64,000 nt of DNA from NCBI RefSeq assembly GCF_019112545.1, contig NW_025064922.1, positions 41,050 through 105,049 on the forward strand. Direction: 5' to 3'. Made by a program: the position numbers and the translations under genes. Each line of letters opens with the position of its first letter. Position 1 is the stretch's first letter. The notes under the pieces were generated by a model. The model ran no database searches and had not been told where the DNA came from. It saw only the letters and a program-made list of their open reading frames with translations. Positions 23,453 to 33,979 of the stretch are shown here, in pieces. The stretch comes from Guyanagaster necrorhizus. Lineage: Eukaryota > Basidiomycota > Agaricomycetes > Agaricales > Physalacriaceae.

Positions 23453-26400
23453 ATGAGTCTCAGAGGTGGTCCAGATAGACGTCGTGGTGGCTATGACAGA
23501 GGCCGTGGCGACAACTTTGGAGGGCGAGGCGGCAGAGGTGCTCCAGGTTTCAACAGAGGACTCGCTCGAGGTGGATTCAGTGGCCCCAACATCTACAAGG
23601 AAAATGTTCCAGCACAGATACCCGACTGCCTGACACCAGAGAACCAGGATAAGCTTATCGGTGCCCTTCGAAAGGTACCACCCAAGCCAGAACGTCCAAC
23701 ACGGCCTGGCTTTGGTACCTTGGGGAAGCCCGTCGTTTTGCGTGCTAATTTTTTTGTAGTGAAGCTTCCTGAGGGCCCTCTCTTTGAGTACGAAATCAAA
23801 ATAGAGCCAGCTACTCGTTTGAAGGAGCGCAAGGACCGTATTTTCTGGCTGCTTGAGCGCCGCCCTGAGGTACGGCCTCAGCTGGGCTCTATTGCTCACG
23901 ATAGAGGTACGCGCCTTGTGTCGGCCAATAAATTGCCCAATTTGCGCGTGGAAATACCGTTCTACGAAGAGGGCCAGAATGGACCTCCACCTAACACCAT
24001 CACATATACCGTTTCCGTCGTCTTCAAGGGCGACCTGAACTTCAGTGAACTCTCCAAGTGCGTGTTTTGGTATTCTTATCATTATTGTCTTTTCATATCT
24101 TTATTTAGGTACCTCAACGCTGACAAGGAACACAGGGATTACGATCCATTACCCATCATCTCTGCTCTCAATTTAGTAATGCAGCAGAACGCTCTGCACA
24201 CGGGCGTGCGTATCGGGCAGAACAAGTATTACTTTCAGCCTCCTCCTGGTCAACGCAAGGTTCTCGGACCAGGCATCGAGGCATGGAGAGGGTATTTTCT
24301 CTCTGTTCGGCCGGCTTATCAGCAGCTGATGGTCAACATGTGAGTTCGAACTAAATATACGATCGCGTGTTAACTCGCCACCAGAAATGTCTGTATGGCG
24401 CCGTTCGTCGAGCCGGGTAATCTCGCGGATGTTCTTGAGTCGTTCAATCGGAATTCTTCGGGGGGAATGCCAACGCTTCCCAAGGCGCTTGCCAGAAGCA
24501 TCAAGGTCGTTACTACCCATCTTGGATATAAACGTCACTACAAGCTCTGGGAGATTGGCCTCAAATCTGCCCGGGACACCACTTTTCCCTGCGAAGAATT
24601 TGGAAAGAAGGATATGTCGGTCAAGGATTTCTTCAAGAAAAGTGCGTATAACCGTCGTTAGACTCCATGGATGAAACTCTTATACCTATGTACAGAGTAT
24701 GACATTTCTCTGCATCATGCAACTGACCTCCCAGTGGTCAATGTCGGGAGTGTCAAGAGACCAATATGGCTACCCGCCGAAATATGCAGGATCGAAGCCG
24801 GGAATCCGTATCGAGGACGGCTAGGCGATCAAGAAGTGGCCCAGATGATTCGATACGCGTGTAACCCCCCGCGCGTTAATGCAGAGTTTATCGTCGACGA
24901 GGGGTTCAAAAAGTTATCCCTCTCACCTCCTCAGCCGCCCGTCAACATGTTTGGCCTCTCCATCGACCAGGAAATGGCCGTCATCCCTGGCCGCGAGCTT
25001 CCCCCTCCGACATTGTCGTACCGCCAGGGAAGTCCGAGGGTGACCAATGGTTCATGGAACATCCTTGACACCACGTTCCACCGCGGTGCGACCGTCAATG
25101 GATTCTGGGTCCTCCCAATACGAGAACGGATGCATGATAAATATCCTTCTCCGCAGGACATCAAGCCGTTGATCATGGCGTTCTCGAAGAAGCTGCAGTC
25201 GGCTGGGATGAATGGACCGGCGGGAATGCTACGATTGTTGAGGGAATTGCCGCCATTGGCTCCTGTGCGTGAGGATCCAGGGAGGGTGAACTCATTGAAT
25301 CTCATCAGGTCGTGTTTGCGGCATGCGATGCAAACGGGTCCCAGGCCGAGTTTTGTGTTGGTGTTGTTGATGTATAGGGACAATTTCATTTATCCTGGTG
25401 TCAAGGTGAACCTCGTTTGTGTGTTTCGAAAATGGTGTAGCTGATGGATGAGCTTAGCGAATCGGAGACTGTGAGCTAGGGTTGCAGACGATTACGATGC
25501 AGCTCGACAAAGCGATGAGAAAAAAAAAACAGGATCAATATCTCTCGAATATCGCCTTGAAGGTGAATACGAAGCTTGGGGGGATCAACCACAAGGTATG
25601 GATTTCCTACTTTGGATGCTACGTACCGACTGACAGGACATGTTCAGCTGGATGATCAAGCCATGAGGTGGTTGCGCAAGAAGAAGACGATGATGGTGGG
25701 GATCGATGTTACCCACCCTGCTCCGGAGACGAGATTTGGCACTCCATCGATCGCGGCGATCGTGGCGAGCGTGGATGATGATTTCGTCCAGTTCCCAGCG
25801 AGCATGAGGATCCAGAGGCCTGATACTAATAAGCACTCCAAAGAGGTCTGTCTTTTTTCTGTTGATTCCCCTGCGAGTGCTCATGGTGCCATTTAGGTCG
25901 TCGAGGAGCTACAGCATATGATGCATGAGCGTCTGTTGGTGTACAAGAAGAAGAACAAGGCGTTGCCGGAGAGGATTCTCGTGTTCCGGGATGGTGTCTC
26001 TGAGGTGACCGATGACAGGAATTCGTTGCGACGATCTTGCTGACCTTTCCGTTCTAGGGCCAATATGATATCGTCATTCGGGAGGAGGTCGTACAGATCA
26101 AGGAGGCTGCGAAGAGACTGAATACCAAGGATGGGAAGGCTTACAAACCGCTTGTATCTGTCATTATATGCGGGAAGCGCCATCATTCTAGGTAGGTTGC
26201 ACTATGGTCGTTGTTGACTCTTTGCTCAACGACTCTTAGGTTCTACCCTACAGGTGGTGCGAATGCAGACAAGAACGGCAACACGAAACCTGGGACGGTG
26301 GTTGACAAGGGGATTACTGGAGTGTGAGTCTCTCCCTCTTTCTTCCAGCGCATTATTCCATTCTTCTCATACCTTCCGGGCAGATTTGATTACGATTTCT

Positions 26401-26798
26401 ATCTGCAAGCGCACGCTGGTCTGCAGGGCACGGTGAAGCCGACGCATTACGTTGTCATCTACGATGAGAACAGCCTTGATGTGGATGAGCTCCAGAAGGG
26501 AACGAACAATACTAGTTATTTGTATGCGCGGGCGACGAAGGCTGTTAGTCTGATTCCGGCGGCCTATTATGCGGATCTGGCGTGCGAGAGGGGAAGGTGC
26601 TACCTAAATGAAATCTTGTCCGGTGATAACTCGACTGTTTCAGGGTCGCTTAGTCGGGATGAGGAGGCGGCGAAAGTTTTCCAGGCTGCGGAGAAGGCTT
26701 GGGGTAAAGGGGTGAGTGTGTGTTTGGCATGTTGGGTTTGGACTGACTTGGGTTTGCAGCTTCATGATGATATCAAGGAGAGTATGTTTTATATCTAA
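23453..26798 (+). CDS. Argonaute protein
   Basis: Small-RNA-guided RNA-binding protein of RNA silencing, acting in the RISC/quelling-type complex. Eleven exons join in frame to 943 residues: 23453-24057, 24109-24339, 24385-24641, 24696-25405, 25458-25595, 25648-25845, 25897-26004, 26058-26191, 26240-26323, 26384-26711 and 26760-26798. All ten introns are 45-60 bp with GT-AG ends; that after exon 6 has the unusual donor GTCTGT. The order is an RGG-rich N-terminus (1-45), ArgoN (about 60-200), linker, PAZ (about 275-425), MID (about 490-620) and PIWI (about 620-905). The slicer tetrad looks complete: D667 in GIDVTHP, E724 in MHERL, D745 in FRDGVSEG and H843 in KPTHYVV. The C-terminus ends MFYI. 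ATG 23453 opens the RGG-rich tail typical of fungal Argonautes. Length is normal for the family. Confidence 0.95.
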
Positions 26799-26928
26799 AG
26801 GAGGGGTTTGCTTGTTTACTATCTATTTGCTTTTGTGCTGCCTTTTTGTAACACTGCATCTAATTTGGATGAGATCATTACTATTCAGACCCTGGCAGCA
26901 TCAAAGATAGTGTGAAAAGGAGGGTCTC
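26799..26928. other. Argonaute 3' flank
   Basis: 130 bp between the Argonaute stop and the copia 5' LTR. It probably holds the Argonaute 3' UTR. It is T-rich at first and lacks CpG. It ends in GTCTC, the left target-site duplication of the copia element. Confidence 0.5.
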
Positions 26929-27193
26929 TGTTAGACATAGGAATAGTATGATACAAACACATTCACTTATCTATTTGATATTCTTTTCTTTTTTGGTATG
27001 ACACACTGTTCTGCACTTCTCAGCTTTCAACCACAATGCTGAGATGTGAGTACTCTTTATATCTACTTCTGTCTTACTGTATTTACTCATTATCTATATA
27101 GTAATGTTATGACATTCTATTCTAGCATCTGTTTTCTTCTGAACCTTTTTTCTTGTTTATCACATCTGTGCTTCTATCTCATTAACTCCAACA
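26929..27193 (+). repeat. 5' LTR of copia element J
   Basis: A 265-bp LTR from TGTTAGACATAG to ACTCCAACA. The 3' copy starts at 31198 and shares GATATTCTTTTC, CAGCTTTCAA and ACTCTTTATATC, with scattered C/T and G/A differences. Confidence 0.9.
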
Positions 27194-27205
27194 GGTTATG
27201 GGCCC
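27194..27205 (+). promoter_or_regulatory. Copia primer-binding site (half-tRNA iMet type)
   Basis: GGTTATGGGCCC lies directly after the 5' LTR. It is the reverse complement of GGGCCCATAACC, the anticodon stem-loop of eukaryotic initiator tRNA-Met. Drosophila copia is primed by such an internal tRNA fragment. The gag ATG (27198) lies inside this site. Confidence 0.75.
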
Positions 27206-30200
27206 CACTACCAGCATGTCCACAACAACTGAAATAAAGCTAGTTAGCACAACAAAGCTTGTAGACAATGGATCAAACTGGATAGCATTTGAAGAGAAGC
27301 TCACCAACAAGTTTCTGGACAAGAGTCTTGGCTGGCATCTCTGAGAAACAGCTCACATACCCCTGCACCCTGTCAAGCACAAGGAAAACTTCTACCAGTC
27401 CTCTAATACTGTATTTTCACACTCACTCTCAAATGACAACCTAGAAAAGCTGGAGGATAAACTGGAGGAATATGAGCAGAAAGAGGCAAAGATGCATACT
27501 ATCATTTACAAAGCTATTTCTGACTCTACCTTCAATGAGATCAAAGGCAAGGCAACAGCTGCTCTTGTCTAGAAGAAGCTTGTTGCTATTATGACTGGCA
27601 AGAGTGATCTTGTGCAAGAGCACCTTCTTACCTGGCTTGGAAATATGGCATGCCCTGATGAAGGCAATATATGCAAACACCTTGCTGAAATGAAAATTCT
27701 CCATGAATAAATCAAAGGGATGGGTCTGAAGATTGAAGACAATCAATACACTTCAATGATCCAAAAATCACTTCCACCTTCCTATGATCATATTCATCAC
27801 ACCCTCTCCACTGCCAGCAAATTTACTGGAAAGACTCTGACATCAGACATCCTAGTTGCAGCTCTGCATGAAGAATGGGATGAGGAGATCACATTGAAGG
27901 CCACTGCCAAAAATGTAGCAATGTCTGCTCAATGACAGAGCAAAGAAAAGGGCCAGAACTTCAGAGGAAAGTCAAAGAAAAGATCTGATCAATCTCATCT
28001 CAAATGCACAAACCCAGTATGTGGTAAAACTGGCCATTTCATCACAGATTGTTGGTACAAAGACAGTGGAAAGACAGAACAAGACTAAGGGAAAGAAAAA
28101 GACAAAGAAGTCAGCATCTGTAGCTATTGATGAAAGTGAGAATGAACATATTATTGCCATTGTAGCTGATAACAATGATCACAAAAACATGGCATTGATA
28201 TGCACATCTGACTATAGAGCTGAGAGTGATGCCCATATGGCAAAAGAGGAGAATGTTATGGCATTAGCAGATTGTGGAGCATCAAAAACATACTCACCTG
28301 AATATCAGAGGTTCAAAAACTATATCAAAATTGAACCAAAGCCTATCAAAGCTGCAAATGGCCAAGTTTTCTATGTGATAGGAAAAGAGGATCTTTGACT
28401 ACCACTTTCCATGGAAAAGAGACAGAAACCTACTATCATAAGTTTTTGAAATGCACATCATGCACTGAAAATGGCCTACATCCTCACATCACTCTCACAA
28501 GTCAGTCATGCTGGATTTTCCATTCATATTGAACCCTCCAACTATACTATATACATCCACACACTACACCCAGATGCTAAGATCATCACAAAAATCTCTG
28601 AAGCCAGTGGCTTATACATAATCTCAACCCCAAATGCATAGCAAGCTACAGCAGCTAAACCAGATATTGCTATAGCAGCAGGTAAGCTCAAGATAAACAT
28701 CACTGAGCTACACAACATTTGTGCCCACCAAAGTCACACCACCCTTCACTGTATGTATTTTGATAGCTATATTGAAGGAATCAAGCTTAATTTTAACTCC
28801 AAACCAGAATTTTGTGAAACCTGTGTAAAGGCTAAAGCAAAGTGCAAGCTATTTCTAAAACAAGGCCAATACAAGTATGTCAAAAATAGTGGTGACAAGA
28901 TCATTGAAGATGTAATGGGCCTGATGTCTGTAGTATCACTTGGAGGAGCCTGCTATGCCTGCATATTCTGTGATCTACACACCTATAAATCAAAATCTGA
29001 ATATCTATCAAAGAAATCAGATACCTTTGGGTCATATAGACATTATGAGATATGAACTAAGGTCCAGCAAGGCATAAAGATCATCAAGATCCTTGGTACA
29101 GATCAAGAGAGAGAATTCACTAGTGACAAGTTTGATCAGCATCTTAAATCAAAAGAAACTGTTTGACATCTTACTGTACATGATTCTCCACAGTCAAATG
29201 AGATTGCTGAATGTTCAAATGGCTATCTGATGGATATGATTAGAGCTTTCTTAATCAGTTTAGGTTTACCAAAATATCTCTGAGCTGAAGCTCACCAGCA
29301 TGCTGAATAGATCTACAACCACATCTCAACAAAAGCAATATCATCAGCACAGAAGCTCATTCAGAGCATTCTGAATCTCCACTCATAGATATAGTATCTG
29401 ATACTATCCCTCAATCCAGCTGCTCTAAGTGATCTGCAGCTCTGAAACCTGGTCAACTCACACCTCCAGACTTGTGCAAATATCCCACCACAGCTGGAAT
29501 TGCAGTAATGGCACTTGAAGATGAGTCAGAATCTGATAATGATGATGAACCAGATAGCTACTCATCAGTCAACTATGCCATGATAGTGAATGTTGAACCA
29601 GTAACCATGAAGGAGGCATTGAGTGGTTCTGATGAAGGAGAATGGCATGAGTCAATGCTCACAGAGATAAGACAGTATGAGAAGAAGAAAGCATGAGAGG
29701 TGATAAAATAAGAAGATGTTTCCATGGATGCAAACATTGTGGGTACAAGATTTGTTTATCAGGTCAAATGAAATGAAACTGGTGAGCCCAAAAAGGCTAA
29801 GTCCTATTTTGCAGTCCAAGAATTCTCTCAGATCTAAGGCATTGACTACTTCAACACTTATGCTCTGGTTGTCTGTCTTTCCACCCTCCACATCCTACCC
29901 TCTATATCTGCCTCTCAGAATGCAATAGTAGACCAAGCTGATATCAAAAATGCATACCTGCATGCTGACATCACCAAGGAAATCTATATCAAGTTTTCAA
30001 ACAGATATAAAGAATTCTTCACAATCTCAGAACATCTTAAAGGCCAGAATATTTGTGCCAAGCTGTGCAAATATCTGTATGACATGAAACAAGCAGGACA
30101 AGGCTAGTATCAGACTCTGAAGGCAACAATGATCTCTCTAGGATTCACTGTCAGCAATGCAGATGAGGCTGTTTTCTATTGGATCAAATCAGAGACCAAA

Positions 30201-31170
30201 TATACTATTATTGCAGACTCCCAAAATGAATCAGACCAATTCAAATGAGAAATAGGCTCACATTTTGAGCTGGTTGATCCTGGACCTATACATTGACTCT
30301 TGGGGATGCATACCACTTGAGACTGAAAAAAGTGCACCATCAGCATTAGACAGCCAGTCTACATTGACCAGATCATAAAATGATTTGGAGTTCAAGATAT
30401 GGCACTATTTATGATGCCAATGAAAGTAAATCTTGATCTAAACCTAGATTCACCATCTATATCTACAGAATCCATTACATCATATGAAAAAGCACTCTAT
30501 TATGAGCTGCTAGAGTCTCTCATGTATATTGCAGTTGGATCTCACTCTGACATCAGCTATCTGATGTCAGTGCTCTCACAATTGGTGAAAGACCTCATGT
30601 TCAACTTATTTAAAGGCTGGATTTCAAGTCCTCCATTATCTCAAGAGTACATATGGCCAATGGCTTGTAATTTGTGATCCTAGCATCAGTCCCAAGGGCT
30701 ATCATAATGCAGCATATGCCAATCAGCCTAGACAGAAATCTATGTCTGGATTTGTCCTATTCATAGGTTAAGATGACATTATATGGACATTGAAAAAGCA
30801 GCCAATTGTTACTGTCTCCACTGGTGAATCAGTATATGTCGAACTCACATCAGCATTGAAGAACATGATCTGGCTTGACAAACTTCTCTCTGAGCTCTCC
30901 ATCTTCATTGCAAACCCTTTTATTTATCCAATGAAACCTACTATCCTCTTCTCTGATAGTCAAAACATACTCTCTATTGCCAATGATTCAGTATTCCATG
31001 AACAAATGAAGCATATTGGAGTCTGATATCATTTCATCTAGCAAACCATTGAGCAAGGCCACATCAGGTTGATGTACTGCCCAACTGATAACATGATTGT
31101 CAACATCCTCATGAAATCATTGGCTCATCCAAAGTTCAAGAAGTTTGCAGAGGCACTGAGCATCATATAA
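27198..31170 (+). pseudogene. Copia gag-pol polyprotein
   Basis: Starts MGPTTSM inside the primer site. Gag runs to about 28100 and ends in a CCHC knuckle, CGKTGHFITDC (about 28020-28055). Protease: ALADCGASKTYSP (28260), with DCG for the usual DSG. Integrase zinc part: HQSHTTLHCM then CETCVKAKAKC (28725-28845). Integrase core to about 29300. Reverse transcriptase: about 29690-30270. RNase H: ends with LFSDSQNILSIAND (30955) and a TAA at 31168. At least a dozen in-frame stops, mostly TGA and TAG, make the copy inactive. Short stretches of frame loss occur near 29060 and 29700. Confidence 0.88.
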
Positions 31171-31339
31171 GCAAACCATATACATTTTGAGGGAGAGTGT
31201 TAGATGTAGAAATAGTATGATATAAACATGTTCATTTACTTATTTGATATTCTTTTCTTTTTTGGTATGACACACTATTCCACATATCTCAGCTTTCAAC
31301 CACAATGCTGAGATGTGAGTACTCTTTATATCTACTTCC

Positions 31340-33098
31340 ATTGACATACTCTCTCTGTGTTCAGACATGTAAAATTGTGAAATTTGAGACTATATAGACT
31401 GTCTATCAGTCTACTATGCATATAACAGAGAATAGAGCTAGAGCATAAAGAAACATAGCTGTTATAATGCTAAACTAAAGTAACAATGAGCAGAGAGCAT
31501 AACCTAGTGATAGACTAATACTAGAGGGGTTATACTGTGCATGAGGTCCCAGCACTTGGCTCTAAATGCACCAATACCATTATAAGAAGACATGCTAAAA
31601 ATAAAAAGAATATGATCAAAATATGATTGGCAATTCTGATCACATTGATCAAGGATGCACATCCATTAATGTACTGATAGGACATGCCTTAGAACAGAGA
31701 ACTGAGACTCAAAGAAAGATATCTGAATGACTGGATATTAAACAGAGAAATAGAATAATGACAACAAAGTAATAAATAGAGAAATATTACCAAGAGTGGA
31801 TAGCATATATAACACTGTGAGAGACTCTATATTATACCAAGATATGACACATACTCATTGAATGGATTAATTGATGCACACTAGACCAGAAGTGATACAT
31901 ATTGTGAATCAGATAGAATGCCTGGACACTGGAAAAAAGAATATAGTCATTGTGGCTGACTCCAGACATGAGAGATAACCCTGAGGGGCCTGAAACAGTT
32001 TTTTGATGTCAGAATGCTTCACTGGGGAAATAAAAAAGCAAGCATACCTGGCTAGACCAGCTAGCTAATGTCAGCTCATGAGAGAACAGCAGGCACAGTC
32101 CTGATCCAAAACAGAATAAGCATGGCAACTGTAATATGTGCATAAATAATACCTATAGAATCTGAAACAGAGTCTTATGCTTTGAAGATACTATAGTAGA
32201 GTTGTATTAGTAAGTACCACAGTAGAGTATTTAAATGCTGCATTGTATGAGTAGAATACAAGTTTTTGATCTCTCACAGTTGTGATGTATTGAACACAAA
32301 AAGCCTTGCACCCTAGCTCTGGATTTGTGTTTGTAACTTCAGGTGAGAGAATAGACTTGTTATTGATATCATTAAGAGAGATTTGAGAATTGAGTGAGGC
32401 ACAGAAGCTTGTGAGGAACTTGAATTCAATTTGATAAGAGGTTTTGAATTGCACTCTAGCCTGAGAATAAGAGAGCAGTGTCTGAAGGGCATTATCTTGA
32501 GTTTTTGAGATATTTGTGATGTGCAGCACTACAGGTGGCAGAGGTTCAAACTCTTTAGGTCTGTCAGACAGTGTTTTATTGTGTTTTATATCTCTGAATC
32601 ATATAGGTTTGAATCCTGTGGATCTACAATTGGTTTGAAAACTTGTATGCAGAGATTTGATCCCTTTGACACTTGTGAACATATTTGTGAAGTGTTTCTG
32701 CTTAGAGTGCTAAGCTTTGAGTCATGTATTATGTGTGTTAGGGATTTTAATTTGATCTGAGCTGTGCTTAGACTCTTTTTGAGAATTGTGAAATTATTTT
32801 AATGTATTGTATTGAGCTACAGTATCTTTTCTGAGATCTGGCAATATCTGTTGCCACCTCTTGTTTTGAGTGAAAAGCTCTGAGACTTAGAGAGATCTGA
32901 GACAGTTATACCATGCTATTGCTATTCATGTGCAGTAGAATCATTTGAGAAAACACTTGTATTTGCTATAGCTATTCTATCACATTATAATTCTTCCAAT
33001 GAACTAAAAAGTGTTGTGTATGTGTAGATGTAGTTGTGATCAGTAGATAGCACTCTGCTGTATCCATTTTCATCTTGCATGCATATAGAATCTCTTCA
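31340..33098 (+). mobile_element. L3-bearing insertion in copia 3' LTR
   Basis: About 1.76 kb. The first ~850 bp (to about 32190) is a plus-strand copy of the L3 repeat found before the gag of E. The remaining ~900 bp matches nothing else in the window and shows no convincing coding frame. Its ends break the copia LTR between CTACTTCC and ATCTTACTG. Target duplication is unclear. Confidence 0.55.
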
Positions 33099-33131
33099 CT
33101 ATCTTACTGTATTTACTTATTATCTATGTAG

Positions 33132-33429
33132 ATTGTGGCTTGGCTATAGCACTAGGACTTTGGATTGATACAAGAGAAGACAGAGAAAGACCAATGTTCT
33201 ATCAGTATTAAGCAGCTATATACTTATGTTATTTGTAGAGTGGCATAATGTGAGTAGCATATAATAAAACAAAGATAACTGCCAAAAAACAATATAAGAA
33301 TATTGAAAGAAAGAGGGAGGCTAACTAATAGTGACAAGTAAACACTGTATAGACAAAGAAAGATAAAAGCAAGGTAAGATAATAAAGGTAATAGTCAAGG
33401 AAATAGTCTAGAATGGGTGAATCCTCTAC
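33132..33429. mobile_element. 298-bp insertion with 10-bp target duplication
   Basis: A 298-bp segment inside the copia 3' LTR, bounded by ATCTATGTAG at 33122-33131 and again at 33430-33439. The uninterrupted 5' LTR has a single ATCTATATAG here. I see no terminal inverted repeats, poly-A tail or ORF. A 9-11 bp duplication is the size made by Mutator-like transposases; a SINE is also possible. Confidence 0.6.
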
Positions 33430-33594
33430 ATCTATGTAGTAACATTATGATGTTTTATTCTAGGTAGATAATAAAGCTTTCAATCACAACACTGAGATTA
33501 ACATTATAATGTTCTATTCTAGCATCCATTTTCTTCTAAACTTTTTTTTTGTTCACCATGTCTATACTTCTACCTCATTGACTCTAACAGCCTC

Positions 33595-33950
33595 TTGATC
33601 AAGAACCACTATCATATGAGACTCAGCATTTAGCCACTGCAAATCTGGCTTAAGGGTCTCTGCTTTCTGCAATGAAGAGCAGAGAAATAAAATATTCTTG
33701 CATCATCATGAGTAGAGAGAATCCTCTCTAAACTCAGAGAGAAATTCCAACATTTGGATGGAGATGCTTACCACCTCAAGGAATGGCTTGTAAGACTAAC
33801 CTCCAATTAAACTCATAGTAGTCTTCTCCTCCTGCTATTCAAAATTATTCTATAATTTCATGTCACTCCAATTCTGCATAATGCCAGCACTCTCACTGCA
33901 TCTCCAAGTCTAGTGGTCAAGCCCTCAACATCTTGAGTGGCCACTCAAAG
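33595..33950. other. Unassigned segment between copia and element H reverse transcriptase
   Basis: About 350 bp with no clear pol motif. It follows the reverse transcriptase string ENKLYLKPEKC (minus strand), after which homology to gypsy elements stops. CpG is absent. I see no gene here. Confidence 0.4.
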
Positions 33951-33979
33951 TAGCATGTCCTAATTCAGCTAGCATTTCT

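Larger units (their letters stand above)
26929..33589 (+). mobile_element. Ty1/copia element J with interrupted 3' LTR
   Basis: 5' LTR 26929-27193, primer site 27194-27205, gag-pol 27198-31170, purine tract GAGGGAGAG (31189-31197) and 3' LTR from 31198 to 33589. The 3' LTR carries two insertions (about 31340-33098 and 33132-33429). Flanking five-base repeats are GTCTC (26924-26928) and GCCTC (33590-33594), a target duplication with one C/T difference. Terminal inverted motif is TGTTAGA...TCTAACA. The order protease, integrase, reverse transcriptase, RNase H identifies Ty1/copia. Confidence 0.9.
31198..33589 (+). repeat. 3' LTR of copia J, split by two insertions
   Basis: LTR pieces are 31198-31339, about 33099-33131 and 33430-33589. 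Relative to the 5' LTR the last piece also has a local duplication: the motif AACATTAT-ATGTT-TATTCTAG occurs at 33440-33462 and again near 33498-33522, with 35 bp between. Confidence 0.8.

Noticed and set aside
32560..32640. A tRNA gene.
   Set aside because: A T-arm and a loose acceptor pairing can be drawn, but the anticodon stem does not pair and the D-arm box is poor.
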